From positions 62,001 through 126,000 of the forward strand of contig QYAI01000037.1 in the NCBI GenBank assembly GCA_003988855.1: a stretch of 64,000 nt of DNA, in the 5' to 3' direction. This stretch comes from Arachnopeziza araneosa. Its lineage: Eukaryota > Ascomycota > Leotiomycetes > Helotiales > Arachnopezizaceae. Both the position numbers and the translations under genes were made by a program. Below, one piece after another: positions 46,347-56,718 of this stretch. The notes beneath the pieces were generated by a model. That model did no database searches. It was not told the DNA's origin and saw only the letters and a list, made by a program, of their open reading frames with translations. The first letter of the stretch is position 1, and the number at the start of each line of letters is the position of its first letter.

Positions 46347-48765
46347 CTAAAGACCATCTGTTTGGTCTTGCTGATGCTGCATTCCAACACCGAGATCTCT
46401 CAACTTTTTAGCAAGTAGACCCTCAGCTACCACGTGTTTTCCGGGAGAGCCATTGAAAGCATTTCCACCGTATCCGACATCCCCTTTGTTTAGTTTATCG
46501 TACCCAACAATATCAGTGCTATTGCTGTCAAAAGACATCGCAAGTCGCGAATCAGATGCCGTGGTTGGGCGACTGCATTTACTCGAAGTTGGTGACTGTA
46601 TTTCCCCTCTATCCGGGAAATCATCGTCCTCGTTGTTTGTTTTATCGTGGAACAAGCTGAATGGAATCGGCTGGACGGGCACAATTCTTGAGCTACGCCC
46701 ATAAGAAAATGCAAACCCCTCACCAAAGTCATTATCCAATGTTTGAACAAGGCTACGTCTCCTATATGCCTTTTCAAGAGCAAGACTAGCGCCTGCCCCG
46801 CCTGTAAAGCTAGAAATGCTATCTCTACCCGGTTTATATACACTAAACCGTGGCTCAGGCATCGAGATCTCATTTCGGAGCTTCTCCTTGCCGTCTGGTA
46901 CTCGATTTGCAAACACGACCCGAATGCTTTTGTACAGATAGAACCGACCCCGTGCAGGTGAACATATTTGAAGATGAATTAGATAACGAAGAGTTGATCG
47001 ATCTAGTGAACTGGACTCTGAAATTTGCGGAGTGGAGGTTATGGCTGAATCTATAATTGGGCCTGCAGAATAGCTGCGCTGTCGAATGAATGTTTTGGTA
47101 CCAGGTTCCATGCCAGCAAGGTCGTAAGGTACAAGGAATAATTTAACAGCCGTTTTGTTAGGATTTTTGATAATAATTTGAAGCTGTCCTTTTTCAGGAA
47201 TTCTATAGCTACCGCCCGGCGGAGCTCTTGGCGACATAGATCTACGTTTCTGCTTTTCAACTCTTCGAATCTCTAGCTCGGAGACTTGATTTGTGTTAGA
47301 GCTATCAAGCATTTCCAAATCTTCGTTTCGACTTTGTGCAATATTCGGACCGAGTCTTTTGCGCTTGTTGTCTCGAGATCCACTTGGGCTTGAAAGAGTG
47401 TTTTCAAGGTCAATTTGGCCAACGTATGGACTTGGTCCATCTTCAAATTTTGTTGCACGGCCATGACTTGTAGTTTCATAGCTATAGAACACCGCAGGAA
47501 ACGGTATCGTTACGTGAGCAGGACAGCGAAGATTGGGCTTGCACTTACCGATGCCCAAGACACCAATTTGAGCCACAAAATCCAGCGGCTTTGATGGCGT
47601 AGTGGACATACGACCGCGAAGAATGCTTTCCTCATATGACCCAACCATGGACGCGTGGTGAAGTGATGAACTATCCGATGTATACGATGGCCTCCGAGAA
47701 CGAAGATGCGCTGGAGTTTGTGGGGAAGACGCAGTGTGAGGCAGTGGATATGTAGTAAGAGATCGTCTTGGTTGATGTGCTTGATAAGGCAAGATATTAT
47801 CCCGTCGGAAAAGTGGTGAGGTTTTGTTGAAACTCGAAGAGATTGGTAGAGTCGGTGTAGAGTAGATTGATTGAGATGTCTGAAGAGTATGACGCCTAGA
47901 CTTACTTTGGTGCAGCGAACTAATATCGATTGGATTCATCTGAGATGAGAGATCGAGCTCTTCATTACTTTCTGATTGTACCAAGGGACTAGTAGGCGCC
48001 TTTAAAACAAAGCTAGAAGAATATGACGAGGAAAGTGATGGAGCTCGTGATCTCGGGCTATCCATGTTATCAACCCCGTCCCTCGATGGAAATTGTGTTT
48101 CAAGCTGGAAGGGATTGAAATGTCGTGGAGGAGATGTGGCAATCCATCGCGATAAAGATTGTTCAGGTCCGTATGCAGAAGCATGTCCTGACATCAGCCC
48201 ATGTTCAGTTGGTCTGGCCTGCGTCCCTTCTGTAAAATCACCACTGTGGAGAGCCGACCGAGGTCTTTCGATTTGCAAGCCGACCTGCGATCTTTCGTCA
48301 TCTTTCAATGTCGCTTCAGATATCTCTGGTGATGGTAAGAGAGGGGAAGAATCGGTCACAATAGGTGGGGATTTGCGAGGAGTCTGCTCAGCATCTTGGA
48401 GCAACGATTCAAGCTGTGGAGGTTCAGTCAAAGACACTGCAGAGATAGAGAATATAACGCACATTTCGGTTTGGCAACCAAGTCGGGCTTTCTCCTCGCT
48501 TGAGTCGCTCAATAAGCTCAATTCGATCTGATATTCCAGTGCGAGGAAACATGAAATTAGAGTCCACATTTCCAGCTGGTAGACTTTGTTCCTTTCCTAA
48601 AACATCCATGACTGGCCCTTCGCATAAGTCGGTCCGTATACTCTCTTCTGAGGACTTTCTGGTGAGGTTCCTATCGCTCAGTGGCGATGTAGAACGAGAG
48701 GGCATTTCAAGCTTCGAAGGCAGCGTACCTCGGCCACCGCCGAGATCTTCTTGGAAGATAGGCAT
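46347..48765 (-). CDS. Atos-family protein (DUF4210 / chromosome-segregation domain)
   Basis: Two exons, 48765-48463 and 48413-46347, joined at phase 0 across a 49-bp intron, give 789 aa. The N-terminal half is Ser/Thr/Pro-rich. At about 335-400 lies the DUF4210-type block: SYEESILRGRMSTTPSKPLD, GVLGIGKCKPNLRCPAHVTI and PFPAVFYSY. At about 500-620 follows the second conserved block, GSYRIPEKGQLQIIIKNPNK and KLFLVPYDLAGMEPGTKTFI, ending with RYLIHLQICSPARGRFYLY. Together these define the Atos family (animal FAM214A/B; Drosophila Atossa is a nuclear regulator of metabolic genes). The fission-yeast relative is annotated for meiotic chromosome segregation. A nuclear transcriptional role in this fungus is inference. 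The intron acceptor CCACAG (not the nearer CTGCAG, which would give a stop) sets the frame. Confidence 0.85.
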
Positions 48766-49346
48766 GGTGATGCAGATGGAGCGTTTTTCAAAGCTCCCCG
48801 TTGTATTATGAACTCATATTGTGAAGACTGGAAGAACGGCTGGAGACCTTGTCGGTGTAGAAAGGAGTTTGGTGTTGGTTTGTCGGTCCAAAGCGGGGAC
48901 GATTGGAGGCTGGGGTGGTCGTCTCTTTGTGCTCGTGCAGCAGGGCAGCAGTACCGCCTGCAAGACGTTCACAACGGATGAGATGCAGGTTTCAGGTCCG
49001 GAGTTACTGGAGACTTTCTTGTCGCAAGAGTCGGAAGCACAAAACCCAAATCAGAGGCTATATCACAAGAAATCCGAGATATCTATGAGAAAGAAAAGAG
49101 AATAAAAAATTTGAGGGTGGAGGAGAGAAAGTGAGGTGGGAGGTGTCGACAACTTGAGCGCTGGCAGATCGATCTGGATTCCGTAATCGATATGGGCCCG
49201 CTTTTTCCCTGTCACCCACAGATTTTTGCTCTCCCACAGTTTGCGGCCGCTAGCATCCTGCCACCCCCAGACGACGACTGGTGATGCTTTAGATTCAAAT
49301 TCACTTCCTAACATCCCGTGCAGCTAATTCCTCAGCAAAGCCCAAG
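48766..49346. promoter_or_regulatory. Divergent promoter, Atos-family gene / FYV7-like gene
   Basis: 581 bp between the two start codons. Plus-strand frames of 60-100 codons here overlap the promoter, lack family likeness and look like chance. Confidence 0.5.
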
Positions 49347-49964
49347 ATGGTACCCAAGAGGTCTCTTGAAGATGATGCCGTTGAACCAAAACCGAAGAGA
49401 GCCCGATCAAAATTTCAGGTTGGGCCTGACAACCTTCCTGACGGAACCTATCGCCGGAAGGGTAAGTCTTCCCACCCTGGCCTCGGATTCATATTGACAC
49501 CATATCTAGTTATCAAGATCAAAAAGGACCTGATTTATAAAGCCAAAATCAAGAAATCATACGCGAAACTAAAAGCCCGAGAACAGATTGAGCCCAAACC
49601 AATTCCAACTGAGCCTGTAGAACCAGCTTCGCAAGAATTACATCCAGATAGACAGGCAATGCTTGATGCGCCTCGGGAACCTACTCCACCTGGACAGCAG
49701 CCCCAGTCACAGCGACACCGTAGTAAGAAGCCAGGATACTTCGATAAAGAGCAGGAATTTTCAGCGCGGAAGAGGGCGGAAGCAGGAGCCAAGAGGCTGG
49801 AGTATGAACGGGGGCAAAAAGAGCGGAAAGAAAAGATTGAAGAGAGAGAACGGTTTAGGAAGATGATGGCAAAAGCTAGGATGGGAGGCAAGAACGGACA
49901 ACGAAAATTGGGAAAGGAAAGTACTGTTTTACTTGAAAAAGTCAAAAGAATGATCGATAACTGA
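49347..49964 (+). CDS. FYV7: rRNA-processing protein, FYV7-like
   Basis: Two exons, 49347-49461 and 49510-49964, joined inside a codon across a 48-bp intron, give 189 aa. The protein is small, very basic and rich in charged helices. The junction restores KVIKIKKDLIYKAKIKKSYA, the core of the rRNA_processing (FYV7/CCDC59) family. The N-terminus has a nuclear-signal-like KPKRAR, and the C-terminal third is a Lys/Arg/Glu helix (RGQKERKEKIEERERFRKMM). Yeast Fyv7 is a nucleolar factor needed for 18S rRNA maturation in the small-subunit processome. The unspliced open frame also reads through the intron, so a call of 205 aa without the intron is possible but would break the conserved core. Confidence 0.83.
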   Translation: MVPKRSLEDDAVEPKPKRARSKFQVGPDNLPDGTYRRKGKSSHPGLGFILTPYLVIKIKKDLIYKAKIKKSYAKLKAREQIEPKPIPTEPVEPASQELHPDRQAMLDAPREPTPPGQQPQSQRHRSKKPGYFDKEQEFSARKRAEAGAKRLEYERGQKERKEKIEERERFRKMMAKARMGGKNGQRKLGKESTVLLEKVKRMIDN

Positions 49965-50432
49965 AGTCTCAAGCAAGACAATCACATTCAAAAAGACGAT
50001 TTTAGTCAGGAGATCCATTTCCTTAATGCTCATCATAAGTGAATCCAAGCGCTATCACCCTTTGCCACTTCCATTCCCCATCTAAATAAGCCCAGTGAAT
50101 AGAGCAAAATTTCATGGTCGGTCATAGAGTCGACATTCAGAAGTATACCGAGTTCCGGTTGCGATCACTTATTGCCTATCAAGTGAAATGATGCCGAATC
50201 GAGTAGGATTCTGGTTGATTGTTGGAAATACTGAAGTGAAATCTTAGTTACGACTAATCTTTGTGGGACGACACAAGCCATCCATCCCGTCATGAAAAAG
50301 ACACTCGACAGAGAGGAGTTGGATGATTTAACTATTTGATAGTTCAGGACGAGACAACCTGTGCTCAAATGAAGAAAGATTAACAGGTAGGAGCTAGACC
50401 TTCTAGCCGCGTCGATTGTCTCCCGAACGAGC
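49965..50432. other. Convergent intergenic region
   Basis: 468 bp between convergent genes with no supported coding sequence. Confidence 0.5.
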
Positions 50433-51031
50433 TCAAAGGAACGCAGTTTTATGGTGAGCCAACATGTAACGTTCTACCTTTGATCTTTGCTGAAAGACCT
50501 CGTAGAGTTCTTCTTGGGCTTCGATCCTAACGAGTTGTGACTCATACCAGTACTTAATAACTTCTTGGTCATGCTGACTCCTAAGTTGAGGATCAAGGTT
50601 TTGAATTTTAGCAGCCTCGTTCGCCATAGCTTCAATCTCCGAGACGATTCGATCGAGAATGATTTGGACCGTGTTTTCTCTGTCAATACAGAGCTGGTAT
50701 TCTTGTTGACACTCCTCAAATGGTGGTGGTGGCTGCTTGGCGGCCAGATTACGAGCAGTAGCTCTTCCTCGGGATCCCGACTCGCCTCGACGTTTCTCGA
50801 CAAACCAGATCTTTTATTGTTATATTAGTAAGTGTCCACATTCAAACATCAACAGATACCTACTGAAACAGTCTTAGGAGACAACCCAGTTTCTTTTGCG
50901 ATCCTCCAAGCTCTCGCTTTCTTTTGTCCTACTCCATTTCTGTCGATTGCCCACTCAGCTTCGAGCTTAGCTAGTTGCTCTCCCGTCTTTCTAGGTGGCT
51001 GCACGGTCTTTTTTCTCTCTTGTAGGTCCAT
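50433..51031 (-). CDS. Small homeodomain-like protein with helical C-terminus
   Basis: Two exons, 51031-50864 and 50810-50433, joined at phase 0, give 181 aa. Residues about 13-64 resemble a homeodomain. Helix 1 is GEQLAKLEAEW (Q12, L13, L16, E17 and W at position 20), helix 2 is KKARAWRIAKETG, and helix 3 is SPKTVS joined to IWFVEKRR, with W48, F49 and R53. Counting back from helix 3, the loop between helices 1 and 2 is three residues longer than in a typical homeodomain. The DNA-contacting Asn51 is replaced by Glu. The remaining 115 residues are charged and probably helical (EYQLCIDRENTVQIILDRIV). I know no named homologue. It could be a divergent transcription factor, or a dimerising protein that no longer contacts DNA in the standard way. 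Confidence 0.72.
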
Positions 51032-52373
51032 GGTCGGTTGTCGGCGTCGGTTGTCGAGAAATCTAGAATTAGAAGGCGACGTGATTTACCAATAACGACG
51101 CGAGAATATGTACTTGTGTTTATCGATAACGGACAAGGGGATGATCAAGTACAATTTTATTATTCACCAATTGAGAACAAGTCTCGTTTTATACTACGCA
51201 TGCTCTTTTAGATTTCTTGGTAGATTGACTTGACTTAAGCGAGCTCAATTTAGAGGCCAGTAAAAGTAAACAGTTTCTTGAAATTAGACTTGATATATCT
51301 AGCCTTGTTTTTATCTTGTACCTAGAACACTTTAATGTCTTGACACATCTTTAAGGGGAAATTTAAAGATAAACATTCATTATTTCCGATATATTTAGCC
51401 AATTTCTCTAGGCTTGTCTCCAGTCAAGAGTCTTATATAGCGTGTAAGGAACGCTCCTGCATGAGAAGTGTTAACAATTTCCCAACGAGGAGACAAGAGA
51501 AGAGAGCTCTCCAGTTGTGAAAGGTGTTCAGAATCACTCTTGTATTAACGAAATATTCTAAGCTTTAACAGACTGTAGTCTCCTTTGTTAAGAGAATACT
51601 ACTATGCCGCAAAGATCAACTGTCTATTGACAATAAGAAAATGACCCCTAAAACGAAATTAGGATGCTCTAAATGGTTTATATAGCTTCTTCAAAGAAGA
51701 ATGCTACTGCAATGGATAAATTAGCAACTCCCTAAGACAAAGAATGAGGCCATCTGTCTGGGAAGACAGTTTGGCATAGTTGCGTCCACTTGCAACAATA
51801 GTAAGTGCAGGATAGTCACTGTTTTCTGGCTGTTGCATTGATTGAAATGGACTGGTCATGCGCAAAGCATTTGTAAAGAAATCTAGGAAGAACCCAGATT
51901 TTGTAAGTTGGGGTTCTCACAAGCAAGGACGTCCCATATATTACAGCGAAGTTTGTAACTGGTTGAATCTTTGTAAAGAAGAGCCTTAACAGTTAGCAAA
52001 CAGATATTTAGTTTAAAAATCTACAAAAAATTGAAAAGGGGACAGTAGGCACATTATTGTCTTATACATAGCTTCCTAATCTCAACGATTGTAAGATAGT
52101 GACTTCTAAGGCTTTGGTTGTGTCAAAAGGGCTCATACCGCCTGTTAAGCCTGCTCCTGCGAAGGTGGAGAAGAACTGGATTCAATAAGGCAGATTTAGC
52201 CATATTTTATCTTCCTTGCATATCTCAAGGGGATCTGACAGCAAAGGATAATACGATATCACGGTTCTTGAATCTAAAATGATTTGTCGTAGGAGATGTT
52301 ATGCCTTTCATTTCTGTTTTCTTCATCATATTACAGATGTACAGTATTATATAAGTACAAAGTATAAGCTAAT
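51032..52373. other. AT-rich gene-free stretch, possibly an old repeat
   Basis: About 1.3 kb visibly richer in A/T than the flanks, with no open frame longer than about 60 codons in either direction. A plus-strand segment near 51735-51985 reads like broken coding sequence with several stops. RIP-decayed repetitive DNA is a reasonable guess, but I recognise no transposase or terminal repeats. It also includes the start-side flank of the small homeodomain-like gene and the 3' end of the PPR gene. Confidence 0.45.
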
Positions 52374-55300
52374 CTAATATCCTTCAAGGATTGCGCGTTC
52401 TAATGCATTGTCAAGGCGAGGCCTCGTCGTGATCGCTCTCATCGTCAAGGGACATTCGCGTTTTATGTCATCCAAGACTGCCTGTGATCGTGTATCGTCT
52501 GCGGCTTTTGCTTCAAGGTCTAGAAATGCTCTCGACAACCAAAGTAGAGTCGCTACATAAGGCCGCGTGTATCGGCCTTGGTGTTTTGTTCTGTAGATCG
52601 AGACCGGTAAACGATTTCTCTCGTGAGCTTGCCATCGGAGCTGCGACCAGCCAGTCCACCTAGGCATCAGTTGAGATTCGCATAGGGTAAAGGCATCTTT
52701 TGGGTATTTCCACAAACGGGCCAAAGCTACGATATACGAGTTCCAATTACGATTGTCAAGAACAAACCCAGCTTCAATCAATTGCTTCACCGTCTTACTC
52801 AAGTCTTGTGATCTCCGCTGCTTTATGAGAGATTTCATGTAGATACGAAATGAGCGAGAAAGTGTAAGTTGATGATACGACAACACGTCTGTCCTTGGGA
52901 TTATCCCGAGTTCTTCATCGAGCTGATTTTTCGAATTTTTGCGCGAGATAGGCCGTCCACTTTCAACTGCCTCAGCGAAGGCCAACTTCCAAAACGCTTC
53001 CACTTGATCGAAATCCCGTTGTCGCAGTGCAGCAGACATAACTGCCGTTATGATCGAGATAGGGTCTCGTGTTTCTTCTGGCAAGAGTGCTCGATAGGCC
53101 TCGTAGGCATCCTTGGCTGCACTAAATTCCTTACACGAACCGAGAACAAAAATCATGTAGTTATAAAACATTGTAGGATACGCAATGTTGAAAGGTAGAC
53201 CGCCATCGCCCTTCCTTGGTGTTTCCACAATATCTTGCATATTCATCGAGCCCATGGTCTTCGTAAATACCTCTAGCGCCTGATAAAGTTGCTCGTCTGC
53301 TGTACCAGGACCAAATCGACGTCTATTGAATAAAACAGAAGCCTTCAGTTCAATCTGAGCAGTGCTGGGAGAATCTTTGAACCCAGCAGCTCGCATCCTA
53401 GCTCGTATGCTGAAGACATTACGGTAACTTCGATTTGTAATATATCCTCCCATGACAATTGCATAATGAATTCTCGAAGGCTTTAAACCGGCTTCACGCA
53501 TAACTTCCTTCAAGATTCTCCAGGCTTGATCTGGTTGCCCTACCATCGCGAGGGCCTGCATCAACATGGCATATGTGTACTCGTCGAATTCGATATTCAG
53601 TTCCGCCATACGCTGAATGATTCTATTCACGCTTTCCAAGTCTCGACGCATGGCATATTCAAGTAGAAGGGAGTTCCACATTCGAGTTTTGGATCCCTTT
53701 ATATCTACTCTTGCAGTTGTTTCCAGACAGAGTTTTTCCGCTTCTTCGAGCTTGTCATCGCGAAGATATGCGAGCACCAAAGCATCGATCATCGGTGGAG
53801 TCTGCTTGATCTTTAACTGACGAGCAAGGTCGGATATTTCTAAAGTGCGTTCGAGATCTCCGTGTGTTGCGCACATCCCCATCATTGTTCCCATGGTGTA
53901 TGATGTTGGGTGGATATTGGGATCATCGAGGAGACTTTCAAAGCAGTCAAAAGCTTTATCATATTCATGAACTTTACTGTAGGCAGATAAGAGAATGTTC
54001 CAACATTTGATAGTAGGCTCCATTGCGTATACATCTTCAATCTGTTTCATGATTTTCTTAACTTCTGCAACCTCGCCTCGTCTTGCATGGACATGCAATA
54101 CAGGTACAAATTCGTCAGCGGTGTCTGCATGTCCTTTAATGCTAGCCTGTGCCGCTTTCTTTAAATAGCGAGAAGAATATTGCTCGAAAAGGGCATGGAC
54201 TGTGTGAACATCGCCCTGTCTCGCAAATTCGCCTAGACACATCCTGTAGGCTAGGCGGTCTGGTCTACGATGAAGTGAAAAGAAGTCATCAAGGACCATT
54301 TTAATACCGGCCGTGTCGTATTGAGCACAAAAAAAACTAAGAACTGTGTGCAACGTCCTCCTGCTCATGTAAAAATTCTTGGTATTATGGGCCATTTTGT
54401 AACATACTGGAATCAGCTTCGTATTGCGTGATTCAAACAACATGCTAATTGCCTTCTCGTACAGGCTAGGTGTGTCAACTTGCCATCTATGAAGATGCCG
54501 GAACAGATGAATGAATGTTGTAGGATTGAAAGTTTGTGAACTGAAGAGAGCCTGATTAACAATATCCGAACCAAATCGGACCAAATCTGCAAATCTTGAC
54601 AGGATATCATCAGCAAAAACCTGATTCAAGGCGGTTTGACGAGGTCCGATATGGCCTCTCGATGACGGCTCGAGAAACAACACGCCGGAAGTGTCGGAAG
54701 AAGCTCCTAACAAAGATAAGGTCTGTTGGTTGTTTTCAATATCCTCCTTGCTCAATTCTTTCCCTGACTCAAAGACTGCACCATGATCAACTATGACCGC
54801 GGCTTGTGGCTGTGTTGCTCGCCTAGCATTCAACTCCTCTGATCTCCGCACACTGGAAAGAGGATAAGCAGCAAAAGTAGCAGCAGATGCTCTAGCCACA
54901 AAAGAGGAGTCATGGGATGTTCGATCATCAAAAAGTTCCTCTCCTCCGCGAGAGTTCGTTTTAACCGAACCTGCAATATCGGCCGGCCCCTCTCTCGAAT
55001 TCGTAGGTTTGTTTTCGGAAACAGAATTCTGGTATATATCAACACCCGTTGATTCTGTAAAGGTGTCTAAAGAGGAGCTTTCAATATTTCGAGTCACAAA
55101 TCGTGCGAGCTCAAGGGCTCGATGCTCAAACCTCGGGAGAGTCTTAAGGGACTTGTAAAGGTCGTGCTTTTCGACATTGGCTGATCCATTGCAGACTGCT
55201 TGAACAGATTTCCAAAAGTTGAAAGCACGCAACCAAGATTGATTGCTGAGATGGTATAAAAATATGTCCTCTGAGCCAACAGGTCTCTGACGGCGCTCAA

Positions 55301-56018
55301 TAGCTGATTCGTATAGCTGCATTGCATCGTCTAAATTTCGCAGCTTCAAATAGGATCTAATGGCCTGTTGATATATGCTTGGGTCTCGTTGGCTTTGAGT
55401 TATTGACTCGAATAGCTCTGTGACCCGCTCTGCATCGACAATTCTCTCTGATTCGCATAGATACTGGATCATAAGCTTGCGAAGTGGTATTTGCTCATCA
55501 TCACCCAGCATTCTGTACTGTCTCCAAGCTTCTTCAAAATCGATGCCTTTCTGGAGACCAAACTCCTCATATAGTATACTCATATCCTCATACATAAATA
55601 TTTCTGCTTCGTCCTGTTCGGGATTGTCTGTTCTCAGGGAATGGTTGGTGGTGCCACCTTTTTTTGCTGAAGATGTGTATCCACGACATCCAACTCTACC
55701 AAGCCAAGGGCGCATCCACCTGCCATCTGATTTATCCGCTCCCCAGTATGAGTAGTTTCGAATGAAATTGAGAGTTGCTACCGGATAGAGGAAATCTAGC
55801 ATCGTGCTATTGAGACTCGTTGATAGTTGTTGACATTCCTGCTGAGGCTCCACTCCCTGCACCATCAGAGCCCATAAGGGATAGAGCTCAGCGTCACCAC
55901 CTCCGTGATTCCAGAAGCCAGAGTGAAGTGTACGATGAGTCCTGACTGAATTTCTAGATACTGGCAGCAGGCGCCGCAAACTGCCCGATTCTAGACATCC
56001 TGCCGTACGCTCCAGCAT
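52374..56018 (-). CDS. Large mitochondrial pentatricopeptide-repeat protein
   Basis: An uninterrupted frame runs from 56093. I prefer the internal start at 56018 (MLERTAGCLESGSLRRLLPV), which gives 1214 aa, because that Arg-rich amphipathic start looks like the conserved mitochondrial presequence of this fungal family. The 25 residues upstream do not. Many degenerate 35-residue PPR units can be read, for example WNILLSAYSKVHEYDKAFDC, TMGTMMGMCATHGDLERTLE and YAMLMQALAMVGQPDQAWRI. Such proteins bind mitochondrial transcripts and control their stability or translation. The layout resembles the Neurospora CYA-5 group, needed for cytochrome oxidase subunit 1 expression, but I cannot confirm orthology. 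The gene has no introns. Confidence 0.87.
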   Translation of the reverse strand: MLERTAGCLESGSLRRLLPVSRNSVRTHRTLHSGFWNHGGGDAELYPLWALMVQGVEPQQECQQLSTSLNSTMLDFLYPVATLNFIRNYSYWGADKSDGRWMRPWLGRVGCRGYTSSAKKGGTTNHSLRTDNPEQDEAEIFMYEDMSILYEEFGLQKGIDFEEAWRQYRMLGDDEQIPLRKLMIQYLCESERIVDAERVTELFESITQSQRDPSIYQQAIRSYLKLRNLDDAMQLYESAIERRQRPVGSEDIFLYHLSNQSWLRAFNFWKSVQAVCNGSANVEKHDLYKSLKTLPRFEHRALELARFVTRNIESSSLDTFTESTGVDIYQNSVSENKPTNSREGPADIAGSVKTNSRGGEELFDDRTSHDSSFVARASAATFAAYPLSSVRRSEELNARRATQPQAAVIVDHGAVFESGKELSKEDIENNQQTLSLLGASSDTSGVLFLEPSSRGHIGPRQTALNQVFADDILSRFADLVRFGSDIVNQALFSSQTFNPTTFIHLFRHLHRWQVDTPSLYEKAISMLFESRNTKLIPVCYKMAHNTKNFYMSRRTLHTVLSFFCAQYDTAGIKMVLDDFFSLHRRPDRLAYRMCLGEFARQGDVHTVHALFEQYSSRYLKKAAQASIKGHADTADEFVPVLHVHARRGEVAEVKKIMKQIEDVYAMEPTIKCWNILLSAYSKVHEYDKAFDCFESLLDDPNIHPTSYTMGTMMGMCATHGDLERTLEISDLARQLKIKQTPPMIDALVLAYLRDDKLEEAEKLCLETTARVDIKGSKTRMWNSLLLEYAMRRDLESVNRIIQRMAELNIEFDEYTYAMLMQALAMVGQPDQAWRILKEVMREAGLKPSRIHYAIVMGGYITNRSYRNVFSIRARMRAAGFKDSPSTAQIELKASVLFNRRRFGPGTADEQLYQALEVFTKTMGSMNMQDIVETPRKGDGGLPFNIAYPTMFYNYMIFVLGSCKEFSAAKDAYEAYRALLPEETRDPISIITAVMSAALRQRDFDQVEAFWKLAFAEAVESGRPISRKNSKNQLDEELGIIPRTDVLSYHQLTLSRSFRIYMKSLIKQRRSQDLSKTVKQLIEAGFVLDNRNWNSYIVALARLWKYPKDAFTLCESQLMPRWTGWSQLRWQAHERNRLPVSIYRTKHQGRYTRPYVATLLWLSRAFLDLEAKAADDTRSQAVLDDIKRECPLTMRAITTRPRLDNALERAILEGY

Positions 56019-56718
56019 GCCCCACCAACTCCTACACACTTGGAGTGAGCTTCCAATATGCCGCTGCCTTCTTTTGTCACCGATTATGATCAAGCGTCGT
56101 CCAGTATCCTATATATGTAAAGTTTTAATACGCTACTTTTTCCTATTCACGAGTGAGATTTTCAACGAACCACTGAACATGCTTTTGAAGAGGCCAAAAC
56201 CCTGAATGAAGGAGTTTGTTGGTGCCAGTATTAATTGGGAAAATGGACTTCTAACGTGAAGGATAAGTCAAAGTACAATTGACAGAAGAGGAGGCCCTGA
56301 GCTTAGGGAGACTCGAACGACAACATATTTAGCGCGTCGGCGAAGCTCATGAACATAGGCCGACATTTTCGGTTCCACGGCCAGGGGTTAGGAGCATGGA
56401 AATAAGCGGCCGATTTTGGCATTCTAGATACCTTGATTTAGAAGATGAACGTTAAAACAACTAAGAGTTTTAAATACATTCTAGTAAGGGGGATCATTTG
56501 AAAATGATCTATCTACTAAGTAAAATACTACATAATAATTCCTTCGGAGTTAGCATAGATACAATGTAGCATAAATAGTAAAATTTGGTGTTGCAGCGCA
56601 CGGTGCCAAAATCGACCTCTTTTCTCCATGCCGTGGAGGGAACGCCCCACCACGATTCTTCACACGCAACAGACACAAATTAACAAAATATACAGCCCTG
56701 ATTCTTGAGATCGAAGAG
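56019..56718. promoter_or_regulatory. Divergent promoter, PPR gene / SRP68
   Basis: 700 bp between the chosen start codons. The PPR frame stays open up to 56093, so its start could lie inside this interval. No other gene is seen. Confidence 0.5.

Noticed and set aside
49347..49964. FYV7-like gene read without its intron (205 aa)
   Set aside because: Reading through inserts residues in the middle of the conserved core, while splicing GTAAGT to CTAG restores the family motif.
52374..56093. PPR start at the first Met of the frame (56093)
   Set aside because: The 25 residues before 56018 do not look like a conserved presequence, whereas MLERTAGCLESGSLRRL does.
56285..56350. Possible minus-strand tRNA suggested by a GTTCGAGTC-like B box
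   Set aside because: The bases around the GTTCGAG do not pair into a T arm, and no A box or acceptor stem is found at the right distance.
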